From Azolla pinnata (lineage: Eukaryota > Streptophyta > Polypodiopsida > Salviniales > Salviniaceae), in assembly GCA_037176905.1 (NCBI GenBank), contig JBBBWG010026646.1, positions 1-54,567 of the forward strand: 54,567 bases of DNA, written 5' to 3'. The translations under genes and the position numbers were made by a program. Below are positions 10,480 to 20,970 of the stretch, in pieces. Under the pieces are notes generated by a model. It searched no databases. It saw nothing but the letters and a program-made list of their open reading frames with translations, and was not told where the DNA came from. Each line of letters opens with the position of its first letter. The first letter of the stretch is position 1.

Positions 10480-10530
10480 CAGCAGCAGCAGAAGAAGAAC
10501 AAGAAGAAGAAGAACAAGAAGAAGAACATT
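10480..10530 (+). repeat. CAG then AAG/AAC microsatellite
   Basis: About six CAG units are followed by interrupted AAG/AAC units. Confidence 0.85.
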
Positions 10531-10559
10531 TCATCATTCCCTCCTGTAAATTCAGCTAC

Positions 10560-12184
10560 TGCAAGGTCAGAATCTGTTTTTGGTTTTTACACCCTCGCAG
10601 TACGAGAATGCTCATTCCAAAAGACAAGCAACGGCATCGAATAAAATACCTACCGATCTCGTGAAGAACCACGAAACCAAAACCAACCAAGAGAACACCG
10701 GACAAATGGCTGCTGGAAGGAAGCACTTGAATCTTCCCATCACAAGATTGGAGAGCTTTACACAAACCTGAGCATGAATTCTTGACAATGTTCCATTTCT
10801 GCTCCGTACAGACTCATAAACTAGGCTTAGGGGTCATGAGTCTATATAGTCTTAAGAGTTCAATCCTTCATATGTCATAAGGAAAAAAATAGTTGGTGCT
10901 TGTTTAGCTACCACATATTGAAAAAAACTCTAATTACACATGCATCTATCTCAATACTGAGAGATGTTTGGACAGTTATATCAAAAAATACCACCAACCT
11001 CTTCTTGAACCTGAATCCTCAAATGAAATCAGATTCTCCAGAGCTGTGTCAAGGAAGCATATTCAATGTTGAGCCGCACTAAGAATCATCCCACATTGCA
11101 AGGCATCTTCAGAATCATCCCAAGTTGTCGGTAGCTAACCGTCAACATGGAATTATGCCACATTGAGCAGAGTGCATATCCCATCAGAAGTATGATCGAT
11201 GCATAGCAAATTTCACCGGTCTTTCCAGAAACGCTCCTTGATAGCTGACCAAACTTGGAAACACTCTCAAATGCATCACAGTACAGATTGATAGTTTCCC
11301 AACAAAACTAAGAATTTGTCGCCAATTTGCCTTCGAGGAAGCAGGCCTGCATTTAAAGAGCAGCGTCGTACACAGTACCTACCATATACAATGATTTGGT
11401 AGAGGGCAGAGTATGCATGAATCTAAGCAGAGCAACTTGCACAAAAAGAAAAGAATTTTTCTGAATGCCAATTACAGGCGCAAAAGACTTTGACATTGCC
11501 TGCTTGGTCGACTTCTTCAATCAACACGGTTTGGACTTTTGGAACAAGAGAGCAAAAACGCAGTGGAATCAGACATGTGCGTTTCTCAAGAAAATTAAGA
11601 ATCCTCAGACCAACGCTATATCCACAATCTATAAGCTAACTTGTAAAAATTTCGACCCTTAGCTTAAACAAACACACACACACCCAAGAACAGTATCTAC
11701 CAAGCTCAGAGAATGAGCATTACCCAAATCTGTAAGAATTGAACAAGCATCACACCTGCTTTGTAAAACAGAGAAAGAGCAAGGACACCAACTTAGCATT
11801 TTGCCATTGTTCTGTACAACATGTTAAAAAACTCTGCCATTCCATGAGTATCTATATTACTTGCGATGGATGAAGTTACAAATTGTATGTGATTAAATTG
11901 CAGGAAATACAAAGCTTAACTGAAGAGAACACTCCGTGGAACAGAATATCTACCATCTTGGAGAAAGTGCATTAGACTTTACATGTTTACCACTGTTCTA
12001 TACAATATGTTATACCTTGGAACTCCGTTGCATGACATGTACATTACTTACTATGGATCGATCGTCAATGCCAAATAGGAACCCATGCTAAAACAAAAGA
12101 AGTCAAATTACGCTCGTATCATTTGGATTTTAACTATGTACAAGAAGATCCACGTCTGTGCTTATTACCATCCTCCTCCTACTC
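10560..12184. other. AT-rich intergenic DNA, nothing recognised
   Basis: No ORF with a recognisable domain and no clear RNA gene. Two short stretches (near 11765-11860 and 11920-12035) look like diverged copies of each other: both contain variants of TGTACAACATGTTA and CTTACTATGGATG. Confidence 0.4.
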
Positions 12185-13299
12185 TTATTTCTCTTCATTT
12201 TTGTCTGCTGCCTTACTCTCTGATCGAACGCAAGCACTTATCTTCCTTTTTGCTTCCTCTATGGCATCATCAATGCTGTCCCTAAAGAAGCAAGCAAACA
12301 GAACATGTAAACAATGATCTCTTCTTTGGCATAAATCACCATCATTCACAGGAAAATGATTATCTACAATCAACACAACACCGTACTCGTGCTCATCGAA
12401 TGCCATGTAAGCATAACAGATAGCTATGACAAAATCATTCATCACTGTATTCGACTACAAATATTGACCATAGCAAATAATGATCACCTCATGATAGTCA
12501 CCATCTAGCATCACCTAATGTTTTCCATTCGCCAGCATAAAAATCATACAGTTCAAATGCAAGTCTGATTAAAATGATGAGGATCGAATCGCATGCCAAG
12601 CAGGTTGGATTCAGATTCGACGGGTTCTCCCTCAGGGTTCAAATTTAGCCTATTTGCATTTCTTCAAGGACTTTGACCATAACAAGCATGAAGATGTCAA
12701 TTTCATGGTCTAGGTTTTCTTTCTAGGCTACATGCTTGCATGATTGGGTCTTCTGGTGTAAGAGGGCTTTCGACGGGTTTTGCCTGCGGTTTAGAAATCT
12801 TTCCCCTGATTCATTACGAGGCTGCCTAGAAATCCTTTACCTGATTCGATTTACGATGCGAGAATAGTAACATAAACGAAGCAAATGACATGGGTCTTCT
12901 CTGCCGGGAATCGATATAAAACAGGTCCACTCTTCCTACTTGCTTGCATGTACGAAGAGTGACCCTAAACCCTAAACCCTAAACCCTAAACCCTAAACCG
13001 TGCCCCGGGGTCTGTCAGACCTAATCCTCAAGACGTGGTTTTGTGTGTTTTGCAGAAGGCTTTCACTGCACGCAGATATAGATAGCTTCATACCAAAAGG
13101 GAGGGCAGAGGGCGTACCTTGAGGGCGATGGAGGTGAGTGAGCTGCATGCTGATGCTGATGGGGATGATGAAGCATGCCCACGATGGCATTCATGGATTG
13201 CTCTTGTGCTTCTCCCCTGAAGCGTCGGATGGTCTCCAAGGGGATCTCCTCGCTCTGTTTCTGCTTCCTCTGATTCTCCTCTGATTCTGCTGATGCCAT
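12185..13299 (-). CDS. Predicted two-exon small protein, function unknown
   Basis: Exon 1 13299-13118 begins ATGGCATCAGCAG and ends at a good donor (CAAG then GTACGC); exon 2 12281-12185 follows an acceptor CTTCTTTAG and ends in TAA. Exon 1 leaves AG, exon 2 supplies G, restoring an Arg codon in frame; total 92 residues. The product starts MASAESEENQRKQKQSEE, has LETIRRFRGEAQEQSMNAIVGM, a His/Gln-rich stretch at about residues 43-52, and a charged, probably helical tail RDSIDDAIEEAKRKISACVR ending AADKNEEK. No signal peptide, membrane segment or known domain recognised. The 836-bp intron contains a CCCTAAA tract. An extra internal exon cannot be excluded, and the open frame extends upstream of the chosen ATG to 13833. 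The reading-frame match across a good donor and acceptor is the main support. Confidence 0.45.
12963..13000 (+). repeat. Interstitial telomere repeat, CCCTAAA
   Basis: Five near-perfect CCCTAAA heptamers inside the intron of the predicted small gene, about 120 bp from its splice donor. Confidence 0.95.
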
Positions 13300-14049
13300 G
13301 GCACCTCCTCTCCCTTCTTCCTTGCAATTCATTGTGTCAAACATGCAAAACACAAGATCTACCCACAAGAATATATACACCAGCAGCAGCAGCAGCAGAT
13401 GCTCCTTCCGATCTTTTCCGCGACAAAATGCCCAACAATTTTGCATAGCTTGCATCGATGCCGCCGAGAAATGGCGAGAAATCATCGAGCTGCAGATCGA
13501 TCGTTGTCGTGCCCCCGGAAACACGGCGAAAATCGAACCGGAGTAACGATCGGCGACGAGGAGCTGTATCGATCGATGCAACGGCCCCGGCAGTTTGTGC
13601 AATTTGCTGCATGGGGCATGGTTCGTGGGCAAATCCGGTCGATCGATCCGTCGATCTCTTTTGCCATGGATGCATATGCCGATCGATGCATGCAATCGAT
13701 CGACAGAATGCATGACGGCCTTGGACTTCTCGATGAGCAGATGCATGCATGCATACGTACGTACAACAGAAGAGTTGTTTATGTAGCAAGCTGAAAAACT
13801 GTGTCGAGCGATGCTGCCCCTTCCACATGCCATCGCCTGTATCGATCGATCGATTCTACCCGCCAGAAAACCGCCAGAAAATGGATGATCTGTCGTGCCA
13901 AATCGAACTCGCTTCCCTGTGGCCTCTTAGCGACTCTCAACGAGCAACATCTGTGGATACTTTTTTTATCGAGGTGACGCTTCAAATTTGCGATGAGTCG
14001 AGAATATGTATGTTTGCATGCTATGAATCCATCATTCATCATGTGAACC
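13300..14049. other. Upstream region with clustered short palindromes
   Basis: A CAG tract (about 13381-13400) is followed, from about 13495 to 13855, by many GATCGATC, ATGCAT and CGATCGATCG palindromes. No conserved coding segment; probably upstream sequence of the small gene at 12185-13299. Confidence 0.5.
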
Positions 14050-15207
14050 CCTCATCACCATGACCACCATCATCAATCTTCTCCACCACAATCATCAGCA
14101 TTAGCAGCAGCAGCACCATCATTTGCATCATCTTTTCCACCACCACCATAATCAACATCATCTTTTCCACCACCATCATCATCACCACCACCACCACCAT
14201 CACCATCACCATCATCATCACCACGACCATCACCATCATCAGCATCATCTTTTCCACCACCACCATCATCGTCATCAGAATCATCATTTCCATCATCATC
14301 ATCATCATCACCACCATCATCATCACCATCAGCATCATCTTCTCCACCATCGCCATCACCATCAACATCATCTTCTCCACCACCACCACCACCACCACCA
14401 CCACCACCATCATCATCACCGCCACCACCATCACCATCATGATCATCTTTTCCATCATCATGATCATCATCATCACCACGACCATCACCATCATCTTCTC
14501 CACCACCACCACCACCATCATCATCACGATCATCTTTTCCATCATCATGATGATCATCATCACGATCATCTTTTCTATCATGATGATGATGATCATCACC
14601 ACCACCACAATCACCATCATCACCATTGTCACCATCATCACCATCACCATCACCATCATCATCATCATCACCACCACCATCATCATCACCGCCACCACAT
14701 CATCATCATCATCATCTTTTCCACCACCACCATCACCATCATCATCATCATCACCACCACCATCATCATCACCGCCACCACATCATCATCATCATCATCT
14801 TTTCCACCACCACCATCANNNNNNNNNNNNNNNNNNNNNNNNNNNNNNNNNNNNNNNNNNNNNNNNNNNNNNNNNNNNNNNNNNNNNNNNNNNNNNNNNN
14901 NNNNNNNNNNNNNNNNNNGCGCCATCATCACCATCATCATTATCATCACCATCACCATCATCTTCTCCACCACCACCGCCATCATCACATCATCATTATC
15001 ATCACCATCACCATCATCACCACCATCAGCATCATCACCGCATCATCATCACCGCATCATCATCACCATCAGCATCACCACATCACCATTATAACCATCA
15101 GCATCAGCATCAGCATCATCACCACCAGCATCACCATCATCAGCATCAGCATCAGCATCATCAGCATCATCACCATCATCATCTTCTTCTTCTTCTTCTT
15201 CTTCATT
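14050..15207 (+). repeat. Large CAT/CAC compound microsatellite ending in CTT
   Basis: More than 1.1 kb of CAT, CAC and CAG triplets with recurrent TCTTTTCCACCACCA and TCTTCTCCACCACCA modules, ending in about nine TTC/CTT units (15181-15207). It stops 75 bp before the SufB start codon and so occupies the SufB promoter or 5' leader. Open frames translated from it (poly-His, poly-Met, Ile/Thr) are artefacts. Its true length is unknown because of an internal gap. Confidence 0.95.
14819..14918. other. 100-N assembly gap
   Basis: Exactly 100 N inside the CAT/CAC array, so the size is a placeholder. The array on the two sides is similar, which explains the failed assembly. Confidence 0.98.
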
Positions 15208-15281
15208 TCTGGTCTGTTCTTCCTTTCCCCTGAAACCTGAAGCAGAGGGTTTTCCTGTCAGAAACGCCATAGCCATCGATT

Positions 15282-18200
15282 ATGTCGGCTTCCAGCTCCA
15301 CCACGCCCTTCCCCATCCACTCCTCCTCCTCCTCCGCCTCCTCTTCTTCCTCGTTCCTTCGCAGCTCGGCCTTTACCCTCTCCTCCAGGCCCAGGCTTCC
15401 TCCCATCCCCCGCCGAAGATCCAAGAAGAAGATCCCCTTCTCCGTCTCCGCGCAGGTCAGCGACAGCGGATCTTCCACTCTAGCGCGAGAGCAAGGCCCG
15501 CCTCCATCCTCGAACGACGCGATTCGACAATTCCTGAACAGGGATTACAAGTGGGGCTTCGTCTCCGACATCGAATCCGTCTCCATACCCAAAGGTCTGT
15601 CCGAGGACACCATACGCCTCATCTCTGCCAAGAAGGAGGAGCCCTCGTGGCTTCTCGAGTTCCGCCTCAATGCCTACAAGCAATGGTTGAAGATGAAGGA
15701 ACCCACATGGTCCGACAACCAGTATCCGGCCATCGATTTCCAAGACTACTGCTACTATTCGGAGCCCAAACAGAAAGAGAAGAAGCAGAGCCTGGACGAG
15801 GTGGATCCGGAGCTCCTGGACACGTTTCAAAGGTTGGGGATCCCTCTAACGGAGCAGAAGCGGCTAGCGAATGTGGCAGTGGATGCGGTTTTCGACAGCG
15901 TTTCCATAGCCACGACTCACAGGAAAACCCTAGAGGCTTCTGGAGTCATCTTTTGCTCGATCTCGGAGGCTGTGAGAGAGTACCCGGAGCTGATCAAGAA
16001 ATACCTCGGGAAAGTGGTGCCTGTGGCCGATAACTTCTATGCAGCGCTCAATTCGGCTGTTTTCAGTGATGGGTCCTTTTGCTACATACCGAAAGACACA
16101 GTCTCGCCGATGGAGATCTCGACTTACTTCAGGATCAATTCACTGGAAACAGGGCAATTCGAACGAACGCTAATAGTAGCAGACGAGCGAAGCTTTGTCA
16201 GCTATCTCGAGGGATGTACTGCACCTTCGTATGACAGGAATCAGCTTCATGCTGCTGTGGTGGAGCTCTACTGCGCCGAAGGCGCCGAGATCAAGTATTC
16301 CACCGTCCAGAACTGGTATGCTGGCGATGAGAATGGAAAGGGCGGTATATACAACTTTGTTACAAAGAGGGGCCTTTGCGATGGTCGAAACTCTAAGATC
16401 TCTTGGACCCAAGTCGAGACAGGTTCGGCTATCACATGGAAATACCCTAGCGTTGTGCTCAAAGGAGATGACTCGAAAGGAGAGTTCTACTCTGTGGCTG
16501 TCACAAACAACAAGCAGCAAGCAGATACTGGTACTAAGATGATCCATGTCGGGAAGAATACCAGGAGCCGGATTGTCTCCAAGGGTATTTCAGCAGGCCA
16601 ATCCATGAACTGCTATCGGGGCCTTGTCCAGATTCAACCGTCTGCACATAATGCAAGGAACTTCTCTCAGTGCGATTCGATGCTCTTGGGTGATCAAGCG
16701 GCAGCCAATACATATCCTTATATCCAGGTGAGCTCAATTTTCATGCTTATTATCTTAAGTAGTTGAGAGATTCTAGAAAGCGGATATGAGATGGGTACGG
16801 GGTATCTTGAGCATTTGAAACATTAGGAATCTAGTGGTACAAAATCACAACCATAGAGACCATGTTTCTGTGAAGTTGTCATCTTTTGCATGGTAACAAA
16901 TACTTCCTAGATCAGCACCTTGCTTTAGGGTTACCACTGAGAACTAGGTCTGTCTTAACCTTGCTCTCAAGTTGGAAAGCAGGTATTATTTTGTTCCATA
17001 TGAACTTTGTATAGTGAACTTTGTATAGCTGGGTGATACAAACGTTGTTTTTTTTTCATATATGATTTGTCTTGTTTTAATATGGAGTTCATGGGTGCTG
17101 TAAACCTTTGTCTGTATTTCTCGTATGTCTTTTGATACTTTGTTTGTCTCTCCCCCCTCTCTCTCTTTCTCGCAGAAAGCAATTTACGAAGTGTAGATGT
17201 AGGAGCATATCCAGGGAATTAGTGATACATATGTGTAGAGATTTGATGGAAGTGCAAACTTGATGCATTTTAAGATGGCCATCTTGTAGTGCTGTCTTGC
17301 ACTCACGTGCAATTTGAACTTGGCCTACTTTGTATCAGGAAGATTTTGAAATTTGAAATGATAAAGTCACCCCATTCTTGTGGATACATCAGCTTCATCT
17401 CATCATTCATGTTTGGACACGGGAATTATTATTCGGTTTCTCTCCTATTTATTGTGTCAAGTTTTTGCCATGACCAAACTCTGGGAGGTTTCACTTTCTG
17501 ATACAAATACGTTGTCTCTTATATCAACTGGTAGTTGGTGGCATTTGTTGCTTGATTCTTACCAGCTTTGCACATTCCAAGCCTTGGGTTGCCCTTCTTT
17601 GTTGGTTTCACATTGGGTACGATGACCTCGTGTCTAGAGGATTTTCTTGGTTTTCACTTACATTGGGTAGGAGGATGAGATATATCTTAGCACCTCATCC
17701 AGAACAGTAATTCATCATCTATTTATGAAGTTCTACAGTGCTGGTCATTGGGTAAGTTGCATTCAGTGTATCCTCCCATCTCTGCTTTGTCTCCCAGGCA
17801 TCTCTCTTTAGATAATTTTTTTCATTGTTTTCTCACCTCTGTTTCCGCAAACTTTTTAATGAGAAGTACACTGCAAGAAAGAACTATTGGTCACTATGAA
17901 GGTCTTTCTGCGCCTTGGCATTTCACTGATCTTTTCTTTTTTCTCTTTTATCTCTTCTTATAGCCAAGATCCATTTAATGCTACTGTGATTCCCACAAGT
18001 CTGTTATTGGCCTTCCCAGAACTTTATACGTTATGATAAGCATCATGCTGAACCCTAAACCCAAAACCAGTCTCATGCATCACAATTGTTAGTGTTTTAA
18101 TATGGATGGCTTGGATTTTTCCACATATAGCTTCAGAAAAAAATTAATCTCTTTCTTCCAGTGATGTGTACTTTAATTATTTTTCCAAAGGATAGTGGTC

Positions 18201-18906
18201 TGAATTCCACCAGTCTTTATGAATCGGTTCAGATTTTATTATAATACCTTCACCATCTCCATCAAGATCATTCTACTAAATACACGATTTTGCGGTGATC
18301 ATTCGTAGTGGTTATTTGCCCTGGATCACATCTCTGATAATTTCTCTGGATTGCTGCTAATGTGAGTGTAAAATCGGTCAGCAATTGGACCACGCCATGC
18401 ACAACTGTTAGGTTCAAATTCTCACAGATCACTTCTAAACATATAGTTCTTGACTTTTGGGAAGCATTGGTAAATTTTGGCCATTCCTGGATGGTGATGT
18501 ATATCTGCCACTCCAAGATTCAAATTCTCATAATAATGTTTTCACCGGTTCTAACATAAACCTGAGTTGCTGGGATCATTTGAAGTGAGTGAAAACTAGG
18601 AGTCACAGTGTCATCATGGGCGTGACCATGAATATGCAGTCTTGGGTTTACACGAGTTTCCTGATCCTGATTATGCAATCCTAACAGGTGAAGCAGCCTT
18701 CAGCCAGGGTGGAGCATGAAGCCAGCACCTCTAAAATCGGTGAGGATCAGCTCTTCTACTTCCAGCAAAGAGGCATCGATCAAGAGAAAGCGATTGCTGC
18801 TATAATCGGCGGCTTCTGTAGAGAGGTTTTCAACGAGCTTCCACTCGAGTTTGCATCTGAGGTCAACCAGTTGATGAGTATCAAGCTAGAAGGGAGTGTT
18901 GGTTAG
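15282..18906 (+). CDS. SUFB: SufB, plastid Fe-S cluster scaffold protein
   Basis: Two exons, 15282-16727 and 18688-18906, separated by a 1,960-bp GT-AG intron in phase 0; 554 residues, close to plant SufB. SufB forms the SufBC2D scaffold that builds Fe-S clusters in plastids. Residues 1 to about 60 are Ser/Arg/Pro-rich without acidic residues, a typical transit peptide ([17 protein letters not shown]). The mature part carries the conserved start YKWGF (about residues 87-91) and the C-terminal core. By alignment from memory with E. coli SufB, Cys464 in [10 protein letters not shown] matches Cys405, and His492-Glu493 in [11 protein letters not shown] match His433-Glu434, the cluster-assembly residues; both offsets are 59, which supports the alignment. 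The Cys is in exon 1 and the His-Glu pair in exon 2. SufC and SufD are not in this window. AATAAA occurs about 155 bp after the stop. Confidence 0.97.
16728..18687 (+). other. SufB intron
   Basis: Donor CAG then GTGAGC, acceptor CTAACAG. Contains a CT-rich tract near 17150-17170. No conserved ORF or RNA gene seen inside. Confidence 0.9.
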
Positions 18907-20284
18907 AGGGGCTTGCATATCATCTGTGCCATTGACGACAAAGCCTAAACGTGTTGAAATCGAAGGATAAACCGGATGCCTTCTTTCTCCATTATGTTAT
19001 AGCTTTTGAAAACTTGTCCATACCTCAGTATTGTGTATATTATTTTGATGCTTGTTGTAAGAGGAATAAAAAAAAGGGAAGATCCTGACGACATAGATCC
19101 TGAAAACCTCCAGTGCTACTGCCTACAAATACTTATTGATGTATTCTCAAATGTTCTGTTTAGTGAGTGGAGGCTGCTCAAAACTGTTTTGAGATGCCTG
19201 TAAAAAACTTTCGTGCAGAAGAATATAGCTGTGCTGTTCTATGTTATTGGTCTTGAGGGAGTGAGCAGGCGTTTTGCATGAACCTTATTGTTGGTTAATC
19301 ACCAGTTTTACCAATTTCTAGATTCTTTCTGAATCATAAACCGATATCACTATTGTGAAAAGGATTGGAAAGCCTGATCAGAAATCAAATCGGAGTCTGT
19401 TTCCGTATGTGTGCTCAGCCTTGTTCCACAGGTCTTTCTGTTAAAATCATGATCAAATTTCTTTTTGTTAGATGGCAATGCCCACCGTTGGTTAGAACCC
19501 TAAAACATCTAGAAATCATTTACAAGCTGGGTTGTTGTAGCCCATTTTGTTTGTTTTACCATTGATGTTACAAAGGAGAAGGATTTTCAGAATCTCTAGA
19601 TAATAGTAGAGATAATGTAATGGATGGATGATGGCCATCAAAAAAATTGATAATGAGCTGCTTGAAATGGATGGACAAGAAGCTATCTAGGGGGAAAACA
19701 AAGCTTTGTAAAAATGGCCTTGTGGTTTGGAGGATCTTCAAATGTAGCCTCAACTTTGGAACAAATGGATCTACTAAATGCAAAGAGGCTAGGGAAAGCC
19801 AAGCAGCTATTTCGGACTTCGGTTTCATTGTTTTTTCATAGATTTTCAAGAACGTCGTGGATAAAACAGGGTCAAGTATGCCTCAAATTTGCTAGTAAAA
19901 AAAAAAAAAAAACCATTGAAGTCATCTACACTTTGTCACGATCAACAAAACTGGATCAGATAAGAGCAAATTGTTGAAGGAGAAGCCGATATTGGTACGA
20001 TCTGCATGCACAGGGAGCCGAGGTTTTGTAAGAGTAAAACCGGAACGGAACCAACGACGACTAGGAGTTTTTGCTAGCGAATCGCAACTCGACCGTTTCC
20101 CAGCGATGCTTGCAAATGCATTTAATCACGTGAATTCGGCAACCATGATCCGTTGCAATCAATGCATGTGTGTGGTAGATCACGTCGAGTATCTAAGGCC
20201 AAGAGCGTCGGGTACATGGCTCGAGTGCATGACTAGCCATTGCTCCATACAACATTTGCATATGCCACCTTGATGGAGCAATTT
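18907..20284. other. SufB 3' flank and intergenic DNA
   Basis: Starts with the SufB 3' region. Contains an A16 run near 19897-19913. No gene recognised. Confidence 0.5.
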
Positions 20285-20540
20285 GAGCATGTGATTTTTC
20301 TCTTGCAATTTGAGCTTGTGATTTTTTGTCTTGCAATTTTGAGCTTGTGATTTTTGGCTTGCAATTTTGAGCTTGTGATTTTTGTCTTGCAATTTTGAGC
20401 TTGTGATTTTTGGCTTGCAATTTTGAGCTTGTGACTTTTGGCTTGCAATTTTGAGCTTGTGATTTTTGGCTTGCAATTTTGAGCTTGTGACTTTTGTCTT
20501 GCAATTTTGAGCCTGTGATTTTGCCTTGCAATTTCAGCTA
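20285..20540 (+). repeat. 28-bp tandem array, nine units
   Basis: Units read approximately GAGCTTGTGATTTTTGGC then TTGCAATTTT. Unit starts (at GAGC) lie at 20285, 20312, 20341, 20369, 20397, 20425, 20453, 20481 and 20509, giving 27, 29 and then six spacings of 28. Two variants alternate irregularly (GGCTT or GTCTT; GATTT or GACTT). It lies upstream of the NDA start. Direct repeats without unique spacers, so not a CRISPR array. Confidence 0.95.
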
Positions 20541-20970
20541 TGGTGTGGTGTGCTCTCAAGAAGTGTAGCTGAATTTGGAGAAACACTTTGGAAGGGGAGT
20601 TTCCAGCTCTTTGGGTCCGTCTCTGCACCTGTTTCTGGTGATGGGTCCTCTCCAGAAGGCTCTCCTGGCCTCTCTCCAAGCAGAGAGGAGGATTGTGTTT
20701 CCATCTTCTTCTACCCTCGCTGGGAGACACCGCTCGGGATTTGCTCTCTCTCTCAGATCCTCACAGTTACGGTCAAGATGCGTCCAGGACTCCAGGGAAT
20801 CTTCCCCTGTCGCCGGAGATTCCTCCAGAGTTGCAAGAGAATTTTCATTCCACCCAAGAGATCCCTCCAAAGTTGTGGGAGGATCACCATCCAGTGGAAA
20901 AGACTCATCCGATGTTGAAGGCCGATGTGCAAACTATTCCGCCGGGCCCGGAAGGGGATGTGCCTTCAGC

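Noticed and set aside
14039-15240. His-rich and Met-rich frames up to 323 codons across the CAT/CAC array
   Set aside because: Repeat translations running through an N gap; all frames are open because the triplets contain no stop.
20285-20540. CRISPR-like regular repeat
   Set aside because: Units are directly contiguous with no unique spacers, and the genome is a plant nucleus.
20180-20730. Minus-strand frames with QKSQAQNCKPKI-type repeats
   Set aside because: By-product of the 28-bp direct repeat; three frames are open at once because 28 is not a multiple of three.
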